Shown here: one piece after another, positions 27,001 to 36,449 of the stretch
Layout: every line of letters starts with the position of its first letter
Position numbering within the stretch: position 1 is the first letter of the stretch
From: Polytrichum commune
Lineage: Eukaryota; Streptophyta; Polytrichopsida; Polytrichales; Polytrichaceae
Length of the DNA stretch: 64,000 bases
Assembly (NCBI GenBank): GCA_950295325.1
Contig: OX485803.1
Coordinates: 51,539,554 to 51,603,553, forward strand
Direction of reading: 5' to 3'
Notes under the pieces: generated by a model
The model's input: the letters and a program-made list of their open reading frames with translations, nothing else
Told to the model about the DNA's origin: nothing
The model's database searches: none
Program-made: the position numbers and the translations under genes

Positions 27001-27469
27001 TCTTCATGTCGATAAGCACGGAATTGTTGGACTTTTTCTGGGAGAAAGTGATGTGCTCGGCCTGACACACCATGCTCTTAGTGGCCGGGGGTGGCAGAAT
27101 CTCCATGCCCATCCGCCCCCTGCGGCTGCTGGACCCGAAGAGCGACGTGGTGAATTGGGAGAAGAAGAATGGGGTGTTGAGGTCTGGGACGGTGGGGCTC
27201 ATGTAGTAGAGCAGGAACGTTGCGTAGATGGCGAAGAAGAACTGCAGGCAGGTGAGCATGGCCGCAAGGCGCATGGCTTGGTTGCTGCCCTTGCCTCCTC
27301 GAGTAGCCGGCCGGGAAGCGGCCGCCGGCTCCACTAGCTGCAGCCCATTACTACTGCCGTTATGGTGGTGCTGGTGATCGCTCATAAACCTCATGGAATT
27401 GGCGGAGGAGTCCAAATAGGTTGATCGCACTGACACCTGCACCGGCAGCCTTGTCTTGGGTATCAGCAT
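17883..27469 (-). CDS. Golgi-type type II membrane glycosyltransferase, two GT2-like modules (10 exons, 944 aa)
   Basis: Complete gene model. Exons: 27469-26988, 23755-23443, 22975-22623, 22387-22249, 21893-21615, 21298-21049, 20870-20621, 20099-19718, 19025-18846, 18089-17883; every intron is GT-AG, phases agree, total CDS 2835 bp. The ATG at 27469 is chosen because the upstream frame has no ATG before a stop. Residues 69-90 form one membrane helix after a ~68-residue cytoplasmic tail, so a type II Golgi protein is inferred. Two GT-A modules follow: the first starts VTVILNHFQR (exon 2) with LLDDD at 274-278; the second starts VNIITQNR (exon 7) with LLEDD at 700-704. The product matches the plant family annotated 'glycosyltransferase family protein 2' in Arabidopsis (At5g60700/At5g12260, from memory); donor and acceptor are unknown to me. 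Intron 1 is 3.2 kb; the others are 178-756 bp. Confidence 0.93.
18226..18720. repeat. Two-copy tandem duplication in intron 9
   Basis: Unit 18226-18482 and unit 18483-18720 share blocks in the same order: 'gcaggcct.atatccacctg', 'cctttgttttcctacc', 'gtgtttggcctcat.atgga', 'attacaattcga' and 'aggt.gcatgtat'. They are diverged, so the duplication is old. Confidence 0.7.
18846..19025 (-). CDS. Glycosyltransferase gene, exon 9
   Basis: Acceptor TCTTATAG, donor CAG|GTTCGC, phase 0 to 0. Encodes ASWKKFLIDLMYLRGQ, then FSTNHMEPGAHIA, a highly conserved stretch of the family. Confidence 0.93.
19261..19663. repeat. Two-copy tandem duplication in intron 8
   Basis: Units start 19261 and 19470 (period about 209 bp). 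Shared blocks include 'gagtatg.cttgcaactat', 'ttgatgtgattga', 'aatg.cgatatat' and 'ttttaccta..agg..gcaaatt'. Confidence 0.7.
19718..20099 (-). CDS. Glycosyltransferase gene, exon 8 (EDD motif of second module)
   Basis: Acceptor GTTGTGCAG, donor CAG|GTTAGC, phase 2 to 0. Carries GLLLEDDIEVSPFYYMW, the second DxD-like site, then PYLHQLPCSWGALFFPKKW. Confidence 0.93.
20160..20334. mobile_element. 175-bp MITE-like inverted-repeat element in intron 7
   Basis: Left end TCACAACACCTACC followed by a G9 run; right end is its reverse complement GGTAGGTGTTGTGA preceded by a C-rich run. The TIRs match over 14 bp and continue G-rich. No clear target duplication. Confidence 0.65.
20621..20870 (-). CDS. 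Glycosyltransferase gene, exon 7 (start of second GT2 module)
   Basis: Acceptor TTCTGCAG, donor TTG|GTAAGA, phase 1 to 2. Encodes FWNTMRIQVNIITQNRAKSL, then SFNMDSAVDSETL and RRRIIQGGLIRAVSESW. Confidence 0.92.
21049..21298 (-). CDS. Glycosyltransferase gene, exon 6 (linker)
   Basis: Acceptor GCACGCAG, donor ATCT|GTAAGA, phase 0 to 1. Encodes a domain of alternating beta/alpha character (MRGLIKIHSPALIITVKDV then ALWMADIRTTAL). Confidence 0.9.
21615..21893 (-). CDS. Glycosyltransferase gene, exon 5 (linker)
   Basis: Acceptor CTTTCCAG, donor GAG|GTGAGA, both phase 0. Encodes VRDNQWWRTLSRGYITQW then a Cys-containing segment (SGGQYCPCEDAA) between the two GT modules. Confidence 0.92.
22249..22387 (-). 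CDS. Glycosyltransferase gene, exon 4
   Basis: Acceptor TTATGCAG, donor GAG|GTCAGC, phase 2 to 0. Encodes SYQLQKYRDASTLVVPVD then ETWGDSEHRLA, the end of the first module. Confidence 0.92.
22623..22975 (-). CDS. Glycosyltransferase gene, exon 3 (DDD motif)
   Basis: Acceptor GGAGGCAG, donor GAG|GTAAGA, phase 0 to 2. Carries FIYLLDDDMIPG (metal-binding DxD candidate), then GSIGRILPFRQKDF, and WFLSSHLVKTIFIETPF leading to TGEDLHL, the usual ED acceptor-site motif of GT2 enzymes. Confidence 0.93.
23443..23755 (-). CDS. Glycosyltransferase gene, exon 2 (first GT2 module, N-terminal half)
   Basis: Acceptor GTGGCAG, donor CAG|GTATGG, phase 2 to 0. Encodes the nucleotide-sugar-binding half of the first module: VTVILNHFQRKTL, then a Rossmann-like alternation up to FKYYGRFQMALQ. 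Confidence 0.92.
24300..24600 (+). repeat. Dispersed repeat family A, copy 4 (intron 1 of the glycosyltransferase gene)
   Basis: Shows the family blocks in order: 'gttagcaaatccaaatc', 'cctcatagttttcaaaatt', 'gaatatcttgttcattat', 'catataggtccct', 'gtctttttggtatatgttc' and 'caatcaaatataggtgtcc'. Confidence 0.65.
24830..25210. repeat. Inverted repeat, about 180-bp arms, intron 1
   Basis: The minus strand of about 24830-25030 and the plus strand of about 25030-25210 carry the same diverged unit: 'ttggagttgaaaa.g.acg', 'aaaagaggga.caacctt', 'aagctcctc', 'ttttaccttgg', 'tgtgtgg.ct'. The same unit occurs singly, and then as a 97-bp tandem array, at 35450-35853. Confidence 0.6.
25233..25941. repeat. 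Two-copy tandem duplication (330 and 379 bp), intron 1
   Basis: Unit 25233-25562 and unit 25563-25941 are alike end to end, from 'aaaagcctcaacctggga' to 'aagtagtaacatga'. The second unit has an extra internal repeat of 'ttgattggacaacaatat' and so is longer. Confidence 0.85.
26156..26275. repeat. 120-bp hairpin with perfect 20-bp ends, intron 1
   Basis: Positions 26156-26175 (TACATAACATTATTCAGATC) and 26256-26275 are exact reverse complements. The 80-bp interior holds a second small stem (GTGGGACTTCCAGTATCCCAC-type, one base beyond 20 shown as a short palindrome at about 26191-26211). MITE-like or small-RNA precursor-like. Confidence 0.65.
26988..27469 (-). CDS. Glycosyltransferase gene, exon 1 (cytoplasmic tail, TM, stem)
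   Basis: Encodes residues 1-160 plus two bases of codon 161. It holds a basic, His- and Ser-rich tail, the membrane helix (AAMLTCLQFFFAIYATFLL) and a Phe/Ser-rich stem. Donor GTCAGT, phase 2. This segment is the least conserved part compared with what I know of the family. Confidence 0.88.
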
Positions 27470-28249
27470 TGTCGGAGGCGACTCTTCCTTTCCTGGCACG
27501 GGGCCTGCCTTATAGATGATGATATTTTTACAAATCTCTCACAAGAATCTGATGACAGAGATGATTCAGGAGTGTGATGGGTTAGGATATAAATGACTAC
27601 AATGATGTCATTCGGTAAGCGACTTGAGAGCAGCTCATGAGCTACTGAAAGGGAGAATGTTAACCCCTAACCCTCGACTGTTGCCAAAACCCATCTACAG
27701 CAGGCAGCACCATGACAGGGTAGAACCCTCCCCTCTCCTCTCCTCTCCTTACCACTGCGAAGGATGATCACTGGCTGTGTCCACAAAGAAACTCGCCACA
27801 ATGTATCTTAAGGTCTGCCTACCCTACACAAAACATATGTCTCTTCCGGTAAAGGGCAGAAAGTGGGGAAATTTATGGACCTCTCTCGCTACGACCTATC
27901 TACGTCGGGAGAAATCCAAGGGTTTAAATTATGGCATAATGCCGCTGGCTGCCAAGATGACCTGGGTATCCTCCAGAGGCATGGAACGAGAAAACACAAA
28001 CAGACAACACTGACGAGTGATCAGAAGGCAACACAGTAGCGGAGAAAATGTGTAACACCATGTAATGTGCCGTCAAAGAGGGTTGCCCTTAAAAGGACAC
28101 ACATAAAATGTGTGCAGTTGTTGACAATACTGAATCGACACAGATCGCGGCGAAGGATCACATTGCTCCGCAAACAGTCAATCTGGAAGAAAAATAAGAG
28201 AAAAAAAATTTAACTCAAACTCCAGCAATCATCTGCAGCCCCACAAAGC

Positions 28250-29650
28250 TCTCCAAGTGCACTTCTCCCCAAATGTACTACCACCCTGCGCCCCAGGTGA
28301 ACGCATTCTTCTTGTCCCTACCACACCCATCTCGCCAGACCCGCCGTTACGGTAGCACCACAAGGAGCCGCAGCCTCATCCTTGTGGCCCAAGTCCACAA
28401 TTTACCAATTCAGCAACTCAGGTCTCTCTCTCCCTCTCCCCCCGACCTGCTTCCTCTCCCCCCTCCCTCTCAGCTACCCCTTAAATGAATAGCAGCAACC
28501 GACAGCTCCACCAGCAACGTCTACAGCCCATTCCTGTCCCCATCCCCGCCTTTATGATGAGCAGCTGCACCATGCACACAACAGGAGCGTCCTTGCAGCA
28601 ACCCTCTCGACCGCAGATCACATGCACATAGATTGCTGCAGCAGATTCGCTCACTCAATAAAAAAATGGAAAGGAACCAAACCGTCCTTCCTGGTGCACA
28701 CACTTAACAGTGAGGGCCAGCCTCAACTTTCGTTATTATTGTTTCCTTCCGTCCGCTTGAGTAGTCTGGCTGCAGAGAGAGACAGAGTCCCGGCCACTTG
28801 TGTATGGCCATGTAGCAGCTCCCCCTGGAGTGCTCCTCCGGCCGTGACCCGTCGTCCTGACTCCTGCTACCGATCCGCATCAACGACAATGACAACCACC
28901 CTGATTCGGCCCACCGCAAGGCCACCTGTACGGTGTGTGATCAGGTCGATTGCTGGCAGGGCCACTTTTTAAAGCTCGGTCAGCGCTACTAGCTGTGCAG
29001 GTGCAGATCAAGGCGCAGGAGGCTGCTGTTGCTGCTGCTGCTGCTGGGAAGTAGAGTAGTAGGGGTCGGTAGGGCATGTAATAAGTTTGTTTGCATCCAT
29101 AGTTTAGCAGTGAGGAGCGCGCCGGATTGCAAGATTCTGCCACCCAGATGCCTGCACAAGGTTTGGCAACGCTACTGCAGCTTCCCCACCTAACCACCAC
29201 GTGCCATTCGACAAGCTACGACCTACAGTAGCATGATGCAAGTAATTGACGAGATCAGTCCCGGAGGCGATGGTATGATGGGTCATGCACGACGGTGACC
29301 GACTGATGATCCCGCTCCTCGTCCCTGTCGTCGATGAGGCGTCGACGGCGGTGAATGAAGGGCAATGGGTCCTGGAAGGTAGCCGCGGGGCCCGGAGGTA
29401 TTGCCGCTGCTGATGCCTCGAGATTTTCCGCTTTCGATGCAGATCGCTGCCTGGAGCTCTCGCGTCGTGGATGGTGGCTGCGAATTCGGGGGCTGGCCCC
29501 ACCCACCTCTCCCCCAACCCCACAACCACCTGCTTGCTCGCTCGCTCGCTGGCTCGCAGCCTCACAGCCCCTGCAAGGGGTCCAGCCGCACACCTGGCCA
29601 AGGCTCCCTCCCGTTTGAGGAGTAATAAGAAGCAGCCACTCCAATCACTT
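28250..29650. promoter_or_regulatory. GC-rich stretch upstream of the glycosyltransferase gene
   Basis: This segment is clearly richer in G+C than its surroundings, has pyrimidine-rich tracts on the plus strand (about 28420-28470) and a GCT repeat (about 29020-29046). It lies 0.8-2.2 kb upstream of the start codon at 27469, so a promoter or untranslated leader is plausible. Several overlapping open frames occur on both strands, as expected by chance in GC-rich DNA; none shows a family motif. Confidence 0.35.
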
Positions 29651-29699
29651 GTATTGTGCCCGCACTGCCCGGTTAAGAGAAAAGAGAGTTAGAGAGTTA

Positions 29700-32600
29700 G
29701 TTCACATATGCGGGCGCTACATTAAATATACCAATTGGGTGTGAGGGTGCTGCTAATTCAATTCAAGTCGCACGCACAATCTAGCCAAATCTCAAAGCTA
29801 CCAAGGGTTGGAATTTTCACTCATTGATGTTAAATTCATGACTACATATGCTCATTTACCATCGATTTCAAGGCAATCAGTGCGTGCCACGTGCTTGTCA
29901 TCGAATTGTGTCAAGTGCCATGATGAACAAGGCTTCCTAGATCTTTTGGTGGCACTAATCTCATAGCGTACATGAATTTAGTATTGCCCTTGTTGGTTTC
30001 TCACACTCACTCATTGGTGTTTTAAGTGCAGTAACATGTGTGGGAGCTAATCTATTGCAGGGCCGCACCACCTAGTTAAAATGAAGGGTTGAATAAAAGT
30101 TATCAAACTAGAAGTTAGCTAACTTGTGGGACCCTGCTTTTGTGAAGAAATCTTAGCTCATCCATACCCCTAATGCTAACTAGCTTTTACAAATGAGTAG
30201 CCCAAGCCTTTGTCTTGAATGCCCACCATTTAGTTTTCCCATCTCTACTTTGTTATAAGAAAACATAAATGGCATGGGCCACATAATTATAATGTATTAT
30301 AATAAGTGTCACAAGTTGAGAAAAACTTTGGTCAATCAACCTTAGCTCCTTTTTTTAACTCGTCAACCTTCGGTTAGTGATAACTAGGATGTGTGGACGT
30401 GCGATCGGTTAGCTCACATAAGAAGCACTGTAGAGGGCTCCTTATTCCATCTTTACATGTGCCGGAATGTAGTTTCCACATGAGATACAAGTGAGTCGGG
30501 GCAAATGTGAGCATGACACGTGGCAAATTCTAAGGGAAGAATTATTAGTTTGTGTTGGAATAGAGAGCCCTATACTATAGTTGATTTCACTAACTCACAT
30601 TGTTAACTAATTCTCCTAGATAAGAAGTGCGGCCATGATTTTAATTGGCCAAAATTTTAGTTAACTAATCTTGTCTAACTCAAAAGTTAGCCAATTCTCT
30701 TAACTCTCTTACCTGGGTGGTGCAGCTGGACCCTAACTTAATTACTACCCTTTTCGTGCTGCCATTTTCCATGGGATCGGCAAACCCACCTGGACACGAA
30801 TTTCTATGCTGCTGCTGCTGCTTCTGCTTTGTCCAGCCTCCGGCACTTTGGCAGGCCCTTCCCTTCCCAGCCTGAACTCCTCTTCCTCTGCCTCCTCCTC
30901 CTCACCCAATGAACCAGTTGAGTTTGAGAAAGAGCCCGTTGAAGTTCAAAACTTCAGGAAAAGCACCCCATCAGTTTAGAGGACTTTAGAGAACATACTT
31001 CAAAACAATGAAGAAAAACAAACGAAAGATGGCACAGTGTCATTGGTTGGGACTTGAAAACACTAGCATCTCGACCGATTGTGCCCAAAAATTAAATTTC
31101 CCAGACACTGCTCCCCCCACCACCAGCCTTCATGGCCTGTCATCACCCGTCACTCCCTGGCCATCCCCAAAAAGCACTTCAGAGAGAACTATTGCATGCG
31201 AACACAACACCTTTGACCCTTATAGGTTTGTTGTCATCACGTACGAGCGTACCTTTCATCCATCCACCACAAAAGCTTGACTCCTATAAGTTTGCTGCCG
31301 AATCATATTAAGTGATGATGAGTCAAACTAGACCGACTGATTGAGGGGTCTCAAGCTAATTTTGGTGCCATGTAATTAAAAAGTAGTAGCATCCAGGATG
31401 CATATCGTTTCAAGGATCTTGTGTTGGATGAATGAGAGATATATATTGGTAGGCGGTAATTCCCTCTCTTTCCATATCACTTTCAAGAGGAGTACATGTT
31501 CCCAACACCTACAAGAGTCCACGTGTTACTAATTATACCCAAATTCGCACCTAGATCGAGATCATAGACCTCAAATTAGTCAATTGAGGCTAATGAAGTA
31601 GGAAACAATAGTAAAGTTATAGGGGGCATATTTTTATTGCACCCCTGATGTTTGGTGTTGGGAAACAAGATCTCTCCAAGAGCAATGAAATTGATGATTT
31701 TTACTTAGAGCTCTCTGAATGGGTAACCAAATAACCAATGAACTAAGGGTTTGATAGATATCCATAGTTAGTCTAGTGAAGTTAAATTGTAATGAATAAA
31801 CAACAAACTTATATGGTGCAAGTTTTATTGCACCCCCGACAATAGGTGCTAGAGAAAGGCCTAATCCAACCAAAAGCATTTCTTTTCCATGTATATTGTC
31901 TCATCGACCTCGTCACACCGTGGGTCTCCAAGAGCAATTAACGAGGGATAGTCGACACTTATACTAGGACTTTAATTTAGTGTGTCCCCCACTATTTATC
32001 ACTAGTGACCCACATTAGCCCTTGCATGTCCAAGGAACCAAAAATGATCAATTTTTGACTTTGTGGACATGGATGGGAGGCATGGGGTACTTGGAGGAAC
32101 AACAAATTATATTCTCTAAAATTAACTCTACTATAAAAATGGCTATCTATAACTAGCATTAAAAACATAAGAATTACAGCCCACCTAAGAGTTGCGCTTT
32201 GCCAAAATCAAACAGAAAATTGTGAAAGCTCGGCTTTACCCTTCACAATTTCCCTCCCTCCTTCAGAATGTGGAACTCTCTTTGTTGCCGAATCTCACCA
32301 ACCTTGACACCGTCCGTACCTGTGACCACCCGTCAATCTCAACATGTCACCAAGGGCAATTCCTTTCCATATCTATTGTCACGGCCCATCACACCTCAAC
32401 TCCAATCGCAGACATGATAGGGAGGGAGGGAGGGGAGGGGAGGGGAGAATCAACAAGTATACAATACCTCTTATTTAACATGGACCACTGTATTCATCAT
32501 CAACCCACGCAAATGACCTTGTAATAAATGGGTGGTCACTAGAGAAGGTGACATGGGACACTTGGTGCTACATGACAAATCGTGGGGACCACTCTAATTC

Positions 32601-32900
32601 ACTAGACATGTCAACCTATATACCACACTAGATCAGATGTATGTTGTAGTTACAAGTCAACCAATTGATTCTAGCAAAATAATCAACTTGCCATTTGAGA
32701 CTTTTCCAAAAAAACAAAACAATACAAAAGTATTTTTAGGAGAATTATAATAAATAACATTTTCTACTTCAAGTTTCTTAAAACATACTCAACAATGTCC
32801 CAGTGGTGAATCTCCACCCGCCTGGGCATCTTCCAGGCCCATCTGTCACCACTCGGGCCTTCTCTCTCGCAGATTTTATTTTGGCACTTTTGTCACTCTC
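29700..32900. other. Intergenic DNA, no gene recognised
   Basis: AT-rich DNA. A possible degenerate TIR pair lies at about 30060 (GGGCCGCACCACC) and 30735 (reverse complement GGGTCCAGCTGCACCACC). Two short direct repeats around 'tttttattgcacccc' lie at 31630 and 31825. No coding exon supported. Confidence 0.45.
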
Positions 32901-32929
32901 TGTCACACTGCAGTGGCAACTACGCTAAA

Positions 32930-33241
32930 CATGATATTATTCAGTGTCGTATGGTATTTTATGTCACTATGGTAACTTTTTGGATGACACTTCTTATGAA
33001 TAAGTGATGAGTTCATCCATCGCCCAAAACCCTACCTTCTCTTGTCAGCAACTTGTGATGAAATATTTTCATGGATGATTGAAATTTGAATGAAAAAATC
33101 ACTTGGTAAGTGATAGTAACTGCAACACTGTAAATCTATAGTCCTTAAAATAAAATAAAAACTACAAGGAATGACAAATAATGTTGGGTTAACGTTTAAT
33201 GTTGGTGACAACTGTAGCCGCGATCTACAATTGGTATTGAG
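32930..33241 (+). repeat. Dispersed repeat family B, copy 1
   Basis: Matches the reverse complement of about 60150-60535 in order: 'gacac..cttatgaataag', 'catggatgattgaa.tttg', 'aaaaatcact', 'caaggaatgacaaataatg' and 'gttggtga'. Non-coding. Confidence 0.65.
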
Positions 33242-33257
33242 CAAGACAGTTAGAATT

Positions 33258-33315
33258 TTATGTTATTTTTTTGAGACAGAAGGCCAAAACAGCCAACACC
33301 AGAAAATGAAATAAC
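33258..33315 (-). mobile_element. 58-bp micro-retroposon with perfect 16-bp target duplication
   Basis: Flanked by exact copies of CAAGACAGTTAGAATT at 33242-33257 and 33316-33331. The insert, read on the minus strand, ends TTGGCCTTCTGTCTC followed by an A run, the same 3' end as the insertions at 48239 and 48950. This is the signature of target-primed insertion of a severely 5'-truncated SINE or LINE. Confidence 0.85.
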
Positions 33316-33673
33316 CAAGACAGTTAGAATTGTTGAAACTAAACATCACAATCCGTGTAGTTCATACACGCCAATTTCGGCTGAAACGACACCTAATATT
33401 CTTCTCACAACAATATCAATAATAGTAAAATCCCAAATTCCAAACCTTGAGGATCGGAGAAGAAACTACCCATCTGTACAAACAAACAAAAGTCCAACTT
33501 ATCCATATTAAGACATATCCAACATTCTACTTGAAAAAACCCACTCGCTTTGGAAAGCAAACGACCTTCACTGCTTGTTCCCAAATCCTTCAACGAGGGT
33601 GAGCCCTTTCACAGTTTCTTGGCTCTTATCACACGGTTCCAAAGCTTTGGCCCATAGCCCATCACATTGGAAG

Positions 33674-33674
<1 letters not shown>

Positions 33675-33742
<68 letters not shown>
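33675..33742. repeat. (CT)34 microsatellite
   Basis: Sixty-eight bases of uninterrupted CT dinucleotide. Confidence 0.98.
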
Positions 33743-33745
<3 letters not shown>

Positions 33746-34118
33746 GCCTGTCAGCCTAGGAAACAAAGAAACGTTGCAATAAAACGTCACTCCAAGAAAC
33801 CTGTACCTTCTTAATTTTGAGAATGCTGAAAATCAACAGCTTCCATGGCGCCAAGCTCCATGCCTTGGCCGGGAAGGAGGGGACCAAACCTAAGCTACAC
33901 GAGGCTAAGTCAGTAGGCTTTGCTGGAGGACGCTAAGTTACCACACGAGCGAGTGAGTCCACTCAAAACCTGCCATGCTCCACAATTCTCTGTAACTTGT
34001 TTATGCCCAACGTTGAAGGAAGTTGCCATGATAATGAAGAGGCCCGAGAGTTATGCGCGTTTTTATAAGCCCCTACCCTAGCCTCCCTCCATGTTGCCAT
34101 GAACACAACCAACACCGG

Positions 34119-34141
34119 AGCTAGCTAGCTAGCTAGCTAGC
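34119..34141. repeat. (AGCT)n short tandem repeat
   Basis: About 23 bases of perfect, self-complementary AGCT repeats. Confidence 0.9.
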
Positions 34142-35449
34142 AAGCGCCCATTTTTTTTACTAACTCAATGGGCCTTTTCCTTTTTCATGTGCGTCTTCCG
34201 CGTGGCTCGCCGGTGATTGGTGAACACTCCGGAGTGTTTTGTCTCCAACCCGTCTTACTTTGCATACATGGCGATATTCAAAAGTGGATGGCCATTAATT
34301 GATTCCCCCCTCCCGTGCTCACGAATCCTACATGGTATTACGTAACAACTGTAGATTTGTCCTCGTGGTAGAATAAAACATTAAAACATGTTATTTACTA
34401 TTACTACTGGCATGTAGATTCCGCTTGCACGGATATGAAGACCGCCGTGCTGGGTGAGAGCGAGCGAGGAAAGGAATTGTTGCGAATGAGTGTACTACCC
34501 TCTCATGCATCCCACAAAAACGTCATGAAATAATATGTTAATGTCGAAGGTTGGTTTTTGAAACGAAGTTGGCATTGGAATCATCTTTAAAGAGGGCCAC
34601 CAATTAATCGAGTGAGACACAGTTGGAATGGATTAATCATAGACTTAGAAAAGGGGGCATGTTGTAAGTATGTATGGATGAGAGATACGTCATTGTAAGA
34701 TTATGTGCATACTGACAACATAATGAATCCCATGAATTCTCAACCCATGTTTTCTTGTGGATGATTGATGCATTCAAATTAATCCACATACACATACAAA
34801 AATATAGACCATGGAGTTCAAAGTGACTCATCGACTATACAAGCATGATTTGAATCTCGTTCGTGTTATAAATTTGTCTTTGATGAGATTGCATTTTCCA
34901 TTTCATTTTCATCAAAGTCCCATCAGATTAATTCAAGGTCTCTGATGCGGTTTCCGGAGCCATCAAATGGGAATGCAATGTGAATGTTTCAGCCCTAACT
35001 TGCACATCACAAAGCTCGAGCTGACATGGCATACGCGTGACCCAAAATGATAAACCTATTATGGATCATGGAAGTCGATCGAATATCCGAAGCATGCAAT
35101 TACAGTTTCACTCTGAGATACTAGAAGGACCACGACCATTAGAGTTGTCTAATTGCACGGCAATGCTGACAATTTGTCAATATATTATATTGCTCCTGTA
35201 CTTGTGAAGGCCAAATCTTATACATGCTACATGCTACATGCCCTGCGAGACTTTTGACAAAACCTGGCCAGCTTGCTTTCTTTCCTTTCACACCAACGAG
35301 CAGGGAGAGCCAACCCCTACACAATTTTGTCTAATTAGTGTGGGTTACCATTTGGAGTTATGTGTTGCGAGAGCTTTTTACTGACATTATGATTTTGTTA
35401 CTAACTGCTAAGTTACATCATATTCTTCGGTGTGTATACTGATTCCGAT

Positions 35450-35853
35450 CGGGAATGGAAGTTTTAAGCCTTGCAAAACCGTCGTCGTGGATCGGAGTTG
35501 AAAACAGACGTTTATACTCAATAAAAGAGGGATCAGTTATGAAACCAGTCTCCTCAAGGTTAGGCACATGTTCAAGGTTCAACATTCTTTTACCTTGGCT
35601 CACAAACCCCGATTCCAAACCGACGTTGTCGAACGTGTGTGCCCTCCCCTTCAAGGTTTGGCACATGTTAACACCAAACGAATTTCACATTTGACCCACC
35701 AACCATTGTTTTGAAACTGGTAGTATTTAACATGTGTGGTCTTCCATTCAAAGGTAGGCACATGTCAAGCCAAATTTCTTTCACCTTGGCCCACCGGTCT
35801 CCGTTTTGAAACCAACGTTTTTTAGCAAGTGTGGCCTCCACATGACTTGAAAC
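35450..35853 (+). repeat. 97-bp tandem repeat, three units, plus related leader
   Basis: GGCACATG recurs at 35563, 35660 and 35757, exactly 97 bp apart. Each unit continues with a 'cac.ttg.ccac' block, 'gttttgaaac'-like sequence and 'tgtgtg.cct'. The leader 35450-35562 resembles the inverted-repeat arms at 24.8-25.2 kb. A near-copy of 'gtctaattagtgtgggtta' lies on each side (35329 and 35911). Confidence 0.75.
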
Positions 35854-35924
35854 CATGGCTTAGATCATCAAATTATAAGGTTGTGTCTTGGAATAGGTAC
35901 ACACTAATATGTCTAATTAGTGTG

Positions 35925-36395
35925 GGTTACCATTCGGAGTTACATGTTCCTAGAACGTTTTGCCGATATTATAATTTTTTTACCAACTAAGTTATATATT
36001 CTTTGGTGTGCATACTAACTACACTAAATAGGATATTTAGTGTTTGATACACTAAATACGAACGCTTACACTAAATATCATTAACTCTATGAAAGTAAGT
36101 AATATTGAATGTAAAGTCAAACACTAAATATCAACTATGGTAATATGTGAAAGTTACATGTTTGAATTTAATGTTAATGAGAATATGAAACAAAATTTAA
36201 CAATGATAAAAAAGGAGAATTCCATCATATCTTCTAGCATATCTTCTAACATTGATTATCAAGGAATTGAAAATTAGTGTTGAACAGGGTAGGGTGGTAA
36301 CAACATCAAATATAATCAAACACTAAATATCATATTTAGTGTACTTTGTTATTTGGGTGCAAAATTGATGCACTGCGTAACTCCAAGTGGTAACC
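35925..36395. mobile_element. 471-bp TIR element, family C
   Basis: Left end GGTTACCATTCGGAGTTAC, right end reverse-complementing to GGTTACCACTTGGAGTTAC. The interior is AT-rich with repeated 'cactaaatat'. Related ends occur near 35342, 62278-62302 and 63430/63610. No target duplication is obvious. Confidence 0.6.
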
Positions 36396-36426
36396 AAAAT
36401 AGCACAGCCCTCCAAAAGTAAAAGGT

Positions 36427-36440
36427 CCCCCCCCCCCCCC
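36427..36440. repeat. Homopolymer run, C14
   Basis: Fourteen C followed by 'tttcctcatcttg'. Confidence 0.9.
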
Positions 36441-36449
36441 TTTCCTCAT

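Noticed and set aside
29104-29644. Overlapping minus- and plus-strand open frames of 80-165 codons
   Set aside because: GC-rich DNA has few stops by chance; the peptides are Arg/Ala/Ser/Pro-rich without motifs, and several frames are open at once on both strands.
30060-30740. Possible 670-bp TIR element with GGGCC/GGGTCC ends
   Set aside because: The terminal match needs gaps and there is no matching flanking duplication.
35559-35853. CRISPR-like array
   Set aside because: The whole 97-bp unit is repeated with gradual divergence and there are no unique spacers; it is a tandem repeat in eukaryotic DNA.
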